Origin: Insolitispirillum peregrinum
GTDB lineage: Bacteria; Pseudomonadota; Alphaproteobacteria; Rhodospirillales; Rhodospirillaceae
Assembly (NCBI RefSeq): GCF_042665255.1
Contig: NZ_JBHTCD010000023.1
Direction: 5' to 3' (one strand)
Length of the DNA: 64,000 nt
The notes beneath the pieces were generated by a model. It did not search any database, was not told the DNA's origin, and was given only the letters and a program-made list of their open reading frames with translations. A program made the translations under genes and the position numbers. This document shows, piece by piece, positions 60,111 to 64,000 of the stretch (positions are counted from its first letter, which is position 1; every line of letters starts with the position of its first letter).

Positions 60111-60830
60111 TTATCGTTTGGCCTTTTCTGCCAGGGCCTTATCCAGAAGGGTCTGTGCAGCCAACTGGGCTGCGGCACGTTTTGAAGTTCCCGTGGCGCG
60201 GGCAGGTGCCAACCCCTGCACGGAAACCTGAATGGTAAAGACAGGGCTATGGTCCGGGCCTTCGCTGCCGACGGTCTCATAGACCGGCAGGGGTTTGCCA
60301 CGCTGTTGCGCCCATTCCTGCAAGGCGGTCTTGGCGTCCTTTGGCGGGGCAGCGGCTTCTTCCATGATTGCCGACCAGTGGCGCTCGATGAACGCCTTGG
60401 CCGGGGCCAGCCCGCCATCCAGATACAGCGCGCCAAGAACCGCTTCGCACACATCGGCCAGAATCGCCGGATTTTCACGTCCACCGGCATCTTCTTCGCC
60501 CTTGGACATGGTGATAAAGCGACCGAGTTGCACCGCTTCAGCCACACGCGCCAAGGCTTCCTTGCGAACCAGCGCGGTATGACGACGGGCCAGCGACCCC
60601 TCGGCCTCGGTCGGAAACCGGCGATAAAGAATCTCGGCCACGGCCAGCCCGAGAACCCGGTCCCCAAGAAACTCCAGCCGCTCATACGAAGTCGTATCGC
60701 TGGTTGCCGCGCTGCGATGGATCAGTGCACGCGCCAGAACAGCCGGGGCTTTGAAAGAATGCCCCAGCTGCCCCATCGCACCAACCAGAATTTCATCCGG
60801 TGACACAGTCACCTTGTTCCCTTTACTCAC
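60111..60830 (-). CDS. rnc: Ribonuclease III
   Basis: Double-strand-specific endoribonuclease that processes rRNA. The 239-residue protein has the signature YERLEFLGDRVLGLAVAEIL, the second acidic cluster ILADVCEAVLGALYLDGG and a C-terminal double-stranded RNA-binding domain (FTIQVSVQGLAPARATGTSKRAAAQLAAQ). Its ATG overlaps the lepB stop by four bases. Besides rRNA it may act on structured repeats or the tracrRNA:repeat duplex. Confidence 0.95.
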   Translation of the reverse strand: MSKGNKVTVSPDEILVGAMGQLGHSFKAPAVLARALIHRSAATSDTTSYERLEFLGDRVLGLAVAEILYRRFPTEAEGSLARRHTALVRKEALARVAEAVQLGRFITMSKGEEDAGGRENPAILADVCEAVLGALYLDGGLAPAKAFIERHWSAIMEEAAAPPKDAKTALQEWAQQRGKPLPVYETVGSEGPDHSPVFTIQVSVQGLAPARATGTSKRAAAQLAAQTLLDKALAEKAKR

Positions 60831-61609
60831 TGCGCCTGCCCTTTGGTTTCATCCCACGCATCACTGTTTGCCACCGGCCCGATACGATCAAACAGACGTT
60901 CCCAACGAATGGCCAGCGGCCACTTCCAGACTTCCCACAGACTGGCTTCGCCATTGACGGACAAGAACAGGAACTCGGCACGACCGACAAAATTTTCAAG
61001 GGGAACAAAGCCGACATCCGCCCGGCTATCGGCAGAATTGTCGCGGTTGTCACCCATCATGAAATAGTGATCCGCCGGAACAGTAAACAGGCGGGTATCA
61101 TCAAAACGGTTGTTGTCGCCATTTTCGATGATCACATGCTGCACGCCCCCGGGCAGGGTTTCAACATAGCGCTGGAACCGCAACACGCTGCCATCCGGTT
61201 CGCGGGCAACGTAGTCCGCCACACGTTGACGCGGCACTTCCTCGCCGTTGATATAGAGGCGACCGCCCCGCATCTGGACCGTATCCCCCGGCAGGCCGAT
61301 CACCCGCTTGATATAGTCCTTGCTGGTGTCGCGCGGCAGCTTGAACACCGCCACGTCCCCGCGTTGCGGGTCGCTCTGCATCACCCGACCGTCGAACAGC
61401 GGCAGCCCGAGCGGCAACGAATAGCGGCTGTAGCCATACGAGGACTTGGAGACAAACAGGTAGTCACCAATCAGCAGAGTCGGAATCATCGAGCCTGAAG
61501 GGATATTGAAGGGTTCGAAGGCCAGGGTCCGAATCCCCAAAGCAATGACAACTGCGTAGATGACCACACGGATCATCTCTCCAATGCCACCGTTTTTCTT
61601 ATGAGACAT
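60827..61609 (-). CDS. lepB: Signal peptidase I
   Basis: Inner-membrane serine protease that removes signal peptides. The 260-residue protein has one N-terminal membrane helix (IRVVIYAVVIALGIRTLAF), box B FNIPSGSMIPTLLIGDYL with the catalytic Ser, and YIKRVIGLPGDTVQ with the catalytic Lys. Box E is FMMGDNRDNSADSR. The acpS-lepB-rnc-era order is standard in alphaproteobacteria. Confidence 0.94.
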   Translation of the reverse strand: MSHKKNGGIGEMIRVVIYAVVIALGIRTLAFEPFNIPSGSMIPTLLIGDYLFVSKSSYGYSRYSLPLGLPLFDGRVMQSDPQRGDVAVFKLPRDTSKDYIKRVIGLPGDTVQMRGGRLYINGEEVPRQRVADYVAREPDGSVLRFQRYVETLPGGVQHVIIENGDNNRFDDTRLFTVPADHYFMMGDNRDNSADSRADVGFVPLENFVGRAEFLFLSVNGEASLWEVWKWPLAIRWERLFDRIGPVANSDAWDETKGQAQ

Positions 61610-61708
61610 GAAAAAGCCGCTCTAACAGATTGATAAAAGGTGAAGGTGCGAAAGACCACCTCCGGCAAGGGCTGGTGGATTGAACCCCCACACCGGAACG
61701 CTGTCAAG

Positions 61709-62131
61709 TTACCCGGCAGAAATTTCACCAGGAATTGCCGAACAGATGACATAGGCCTGCGCCAAAGGCCATTCATCACTGAGGCTTAGGTGAATTTGTT
61801 CTCGCCATCCGGCAGGAAGCTTTTCCCTGAGCAAAGTCAGGGCCAGCCCGTGCATCCGCAAGGATGGCTGACCACCCGGCAGGCTGATCACCTCGAAATC
61901 ACAAAACCGCAACCCCTTGGCTATCCCCGTCCCCAATGCCTTTGCCCCTGCTTCCTTGGCTGCAAAGCGCTTGGCAAAAAAACCATAATAAGCCGCCTCG
62001 GTCGTACGCTGACGGGCAGCTTCGCATTCCTGTCCGGTGAAGGTTCTTTGAAGAAACCGCTCGCCAAAACGCTCGATGGTTTTCTGTATCCGGCGAATGT
62101 CCACCAGATCGCTGCCAATACCCAAGATCAT
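61709..62131 (-). CDS. acpS: Holo-[acyl-carrier-protein] synthase
   Basis: Transfers the phosphopantetheine arm from CoA to acyl carrier protein. The 140-residue product opens with MILGIGSDLVDIRRI and contains FAKRFAAKEAGAKALGTGI, which hold the metal-binding Asp and Glu. ATG 62131 is the conserved start; the frame is open upstream without similarity. The frequent upstream neighbour pdxJ is absent; instead a divergent ompA lies across a 293-base gap. Confidence 0.93.
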   Translation of the reverse strand: MILGIGSDLVDIRRIQKTIERFGERFLQRTFTGQECEAARQRTTEAAYYGFFAKRFAAKEAGAKALGTGIAKGLRFCDFEVISLPGGQPSLRMHGLALTLLREKLPAGWREQIHLSLSDEWPLAQAYVICSAIPGEISAG

Positions 62132-62369
62132 TCGACCGTCCGATCGCTCTGTTTCATGCCCCATCGTCCCGATCAGCACATTTTTGACCAAGGAGACATA
62201 AATATCACTATTACGAAAATCGTCTTTTCCTCCCGCCCAGTTCATCGCGACGGCCTGTTCTGTGCTCATTCTGCAACAGCCCCTCCGCAATGAGCCGCGG
62301 ATATGCAAGAAGGGCTGTTCTTATCAGAAAGTTGTGCAATAAGTAGATCAGAAAAGCGTGTCGCGCTGC

Positions 62370-62400
62370 ATCATGCATGCCGACACAGACAGTGCATGAT
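62370..62400 (+). promoter_or_regulatory. Inverted repeat in the ompA 5' leader
   Basis: ATCATGCA (62370-62377) and TGCATGAT (62393-62400) are perfectly complementary with a 15-base centre. It ends 24 bases before the ompA ATG. It may form a 5'-UTR hairpin stabilising ompA mRNA, or be an operator. The rest of the 293-base acpS-ompA gap holds no gene I can support. Confidence 0.5.
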
Positions 62401-62424
62401 AGACTCTTGCGAAAGGCCTGCACG

Positions 62425-63441
62425 ATGCGTCGTTTTAAATTTGCCATGGCGGCCGGGCTTCTCGCCAGCTTGCCGCTCTCTGCTGCCAACGCTGGCTGGT
62501 ACGTCGGTGCTGACGGTGGCGTGTCCTTCATTCAGGGCACCGATGCCGGTTCGTCGACCAATGAAACCGATTATGACCTCGGCATGGTTGCCCTGGGTCA
62601 GGTCGGCTACAAGGTTGGCGCCTTCGGCTTCGAAGGTGAACTGGGCTGGCGCGGTGCCGATATCGACAAGATCGGCTCGTTCAACAACACCAGTGGTGAC
62701 ATCAACGTTTACAGCGTGATGGGTAACCTTGTCGTTGACGTCGCCAACTTCAACGGCCTCCGTCCGTTCGTCGGCCTCGGTGTTGGTGCCGCCTATGTCG
62801 ATAGCGAAGGCTCGGTCGGTAACACCCGCCAATACGAAGGCAACGACTGGACCTTTGCCTACCAGATGTTCGCCGGTGCCGCTTACGACGTCAGCGAAAA
62901 CTGGAGCCTGAAGGGCCAGTACCGCTACTTCGACACCACCGAGTTCAACACCAACGCCCGTTCGGGTGGCAAGTACGATCCGGACTTCAAGACTCATGAA
63001 GTGCTGGTCGGCCTCACCTACTCGTTCGGCGCTCCGGCTCCGGCTCCGACCCCTGCTCCGGCCCCGACCCCGGCTCCGGCCGCTCCGGCCCCGGCTCCGG
63101 TCGCTGCCCCGCCGAGCAACTACATGGTGTTCTTCGACTGGAACCAGTCGACCATCACCCCGGTTGCCCGTGACATTATCGTCAAGGCCGCCTCCGCTGC
63201 CAAGGCTGGCAGCAAGGCCCGTATCGACCTGACCGGCCACACCGACCGCTCGGGCACCGATGCCTATAACCTGAAGCTGTCCCTGGCCCGCGCCGAAGCC
63301 GTGAAGGCCGAACTGGCCAGCCTGGGCATCCCGGCTGAAATCGTCAACGTCGATGCCAAGGGTGAAAGCAACCCGATGGTCAAGACCGACGACGGCATCC
63401 GTGAGCCGCAGAACCGCCGCGTGGAAATCATCATCCCCTGA
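62425..63441 (+). CDS. OmpA family outer-membrane protein
   Basis: A 338-residue porin-like protein. The signal peptide ends around LSAANAGWY. An eight-stranded beta-barrel follows (GWYVGADGGVSFIQG to EVLVGLTYSFG, about 22-203), then an Ala-Pro-rich hinge with PAPTPAPAPTPAP repeats. The C-terminal OmpA domain binds peptidoglycan (DLTGHTDRSGTDAYNLKLS, ending NRRVEIIIP). ATG 62425 has GAAAGG nine bases upstream. Codon use looks strongly biased to C- and G-ending codons, as in highly expressed genes. A strong terminator follows. Confidence 0.9.
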   Translation: MRRFKFAMAAGLLASLPLSAANAGWYVGADGGVSFIQGTDAGSSTNETDYDLGMVALGQVGYKVGAFGFEGELGWRGADIDKIGSFNNTSGDINVYSVMGNLVVDVANFNGLRPFVGLGVGAAYVDSEGSVGNTRQYEGNDWTFAYQMFAGAAYDVSENWSLKGQYRYFDTTEFNTNARSGGKYDPDFKTHEVLVGLTYSFGAPAPAPTPAPAPTPAPAAPAPAPVAAPPSNYMVFFDWNQSTITPVARDIIVKAASAAKAGSKARIDLTGHTDRSGTDAYNLKLSLARAEAVKAELASLGIPAEIVNVDAKGESNPMVKTDDGIREPQNRRVEIIIP

Positions 63442-63502
63442 TGCGGGAGTGATGGCCTTCGGAAAGGGGAATCTCTCCTTTCCGAAAAGCACGCCAAGCG
63501 AT

Positions 63503-63539
63503 AAAAAAAACACCCTGCTTTTCGGCAGGGTGTTTTTTT
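63503..63539 (+). terminator. Terminator of ompA
   Basis: Arms AAAAAACACCCTGC and GCAGGGTGTTTTTT enclose a 6-7 base loop and end in seven T residues. Confidence 0.9.
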
Positions 63540-63587
63540 ATACGCAGGAGCTATCAAATCAATGGGGTCCGGGGCCTACACGGATGC

Positions 63588-63765
63588 CACAGTACACGGC
63601 AGTCAAGGAACAAGGTCGTGGAGCGCCGCTCCACACCTCGCTGGGGCCAGTCTATCCCAGACCCCATTCCTTTGATTATAAAAGAAAAAGGGGGGGTTCG
63701 GGGCCTCAGGCCCCGAGCAGTCCAGGCGGCAGCCTGCACTTTCCTGTCAACTGTCGTGTCGTGTG
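63588..63765 (+). mobile_element. E1 element, copy H
   Basis: 178 bp with terminal repeats CACAGTACACGGCAGT on the left and ACTGTCGTGTCGTGTG on the right. The first hairpin is GTGGAGC-gcc-GCTCCAC. The second hairpin is broken here (TGGGGCC against TATCCCA), which shows decay in this copy. E2 begins directly after the right end. With the ompA terminator, an E2 copy and the IS end, this accounts for the 452-base gap after ompA. Confidence 0.78.
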
Positions 63766-63778
63766 ATCTGCCGCGGTG

Positions 63779-63820
63779 ATTTTGCGAAAACCGGTTCTCA
63801 CTTTTCGCACAACACTCTAG
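63779..63820 (-). repeat. E2 repeat fragment beside the IS end
   Basis: Contains GCGAAAACCGGTTCTCAC and TTTTCGCACAACACTCT, a slightly diverged E2 core. E1 copy H joins it on the left and the IS-like sequence begins on its right. Confidence 0.7.
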
Positions 63821-63893
63821 GTTCTGTTGACAAAGGCTTTGACGGTAATAATAATTTTTGATTCAATAATTCTTCTCATGGGGAGATGAATCG

Positions 63894-64000
63894 ATGAATG
63901 AACGGATTGGTGTAACGGACGATGAATGGGCGGTGATTTCGCCATTATTGCCATCGGAGCGAGGTCGCGGGTGCCGTCCTTCCCACGATAACCGCCGTTA
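63894..64000 (+). mobile_element. IS5-family-like transposase, N-terminal part (cut by window end)
   Basis: ATG 63894 opens a frame of at least 35 residues reading VTDDEWAVISPLLPSERGRG, then CRPSHDNRR. This is the typical N-terminus of IS5-group transposases (TDEEWALIEPLLP...RGRP...D.RR). Upstream, GGTTCTGTTGACAAAGG (about 63821-63837) looks like an IS terminal inverted repeat. The element continues past the window, so intactness and the right end cannot be judged. No other transposase is present in the window. Confidence 0.75.

Overview
This window looks like the chromosome of a high-GC alphaproteobacterium, most likely in the Rhodospirillales. The pointers are GcrA, an ErpA-dgt-argS-SPOR-nagZ-scpAB-tatABC-serS-surE-pcm block, the rlpA-dacA-tmk-holB-metG-tatD-MBL block, the acpS-lepB-rnc-era operon and the hopanoid squalene genes hpnCDE. 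The genus cannot be fixed by eye. No prophage, plasmid or conjugation genes are visible.

Layout. 1-8.2 kb: recO, parC, Fe-superoxide dismutase, hpnE-hpnD-hpnC on the minus strand, and a divergent non-catalytic synthase-like gene. 8.2-12.1 kb: a possible small membrane peptide, a TRAP transporter pair (dctQM) without its binding protein, gcrA, and nested repeats. 12.1-26 kb: erpA, then the long co-oriented housekeeping run dgt to the LysM/LytM lipoprotein, with many start/stop overlaps. 26-38.2 kb: trmFO, a rhodanese, the minus-strand block MBL-tatD-metG-holB-tmk-dacA-rlpA, mltB, and a MarR regulator facing an EamA exporter. 39.2-44.6 kb: tRNA-Ser(UGA) followed by a complete small type II-C CRISPR-Cas locus (array, cas2, cas1, cas9, tracrRNA). 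44.6-51.6 kb: an RpiR regulator, DmpA-type peptidase, four-gene PotABCD-like ABC transporter and an amidohydrolase, probably one nitrogen-compound uptake and hydrolysis unit. 51.6-59 kb: an unknown 718-residue EF-hand/membrane protein, a 2OG-Fe(II) oxygenase, an RNA m5U methyltransferase, a degenerate PleD-like protein, a DsbA-fold protein, a cupin and an Mth938-like protein. 59-64 kb: era-rnc-lepB-acpS, ompA, and the start of an IS transposase cut by the window end.

Two intergenic repeat families run through the window. E1 is a 120-180 bp chain of hairpins bounded by 14-16 bp terminal inverted repeats (CACAGKACACGACAGT). One copy has a perfect 9-bp target duplication, so it behaves as a MITE. 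E2 is a palindromic element built on GCGAAAACCGGTTCCC. E1 is repeatedly nested inside the second hairpin of E2, and E2 repeatedly abuts or supplies stop codons, including those of cas1 and tatD.

In the CRISPR locus every repeat contains a near-consensus promoter (TTGACC-16-TAAGAT) firing into the following spacer, and a strong terminator sits just after the last repeat. The tracrRNA anti-repeat lies divergent to cas9. Together these point to Neisseria-like crRNA production without processing of a long precursor.
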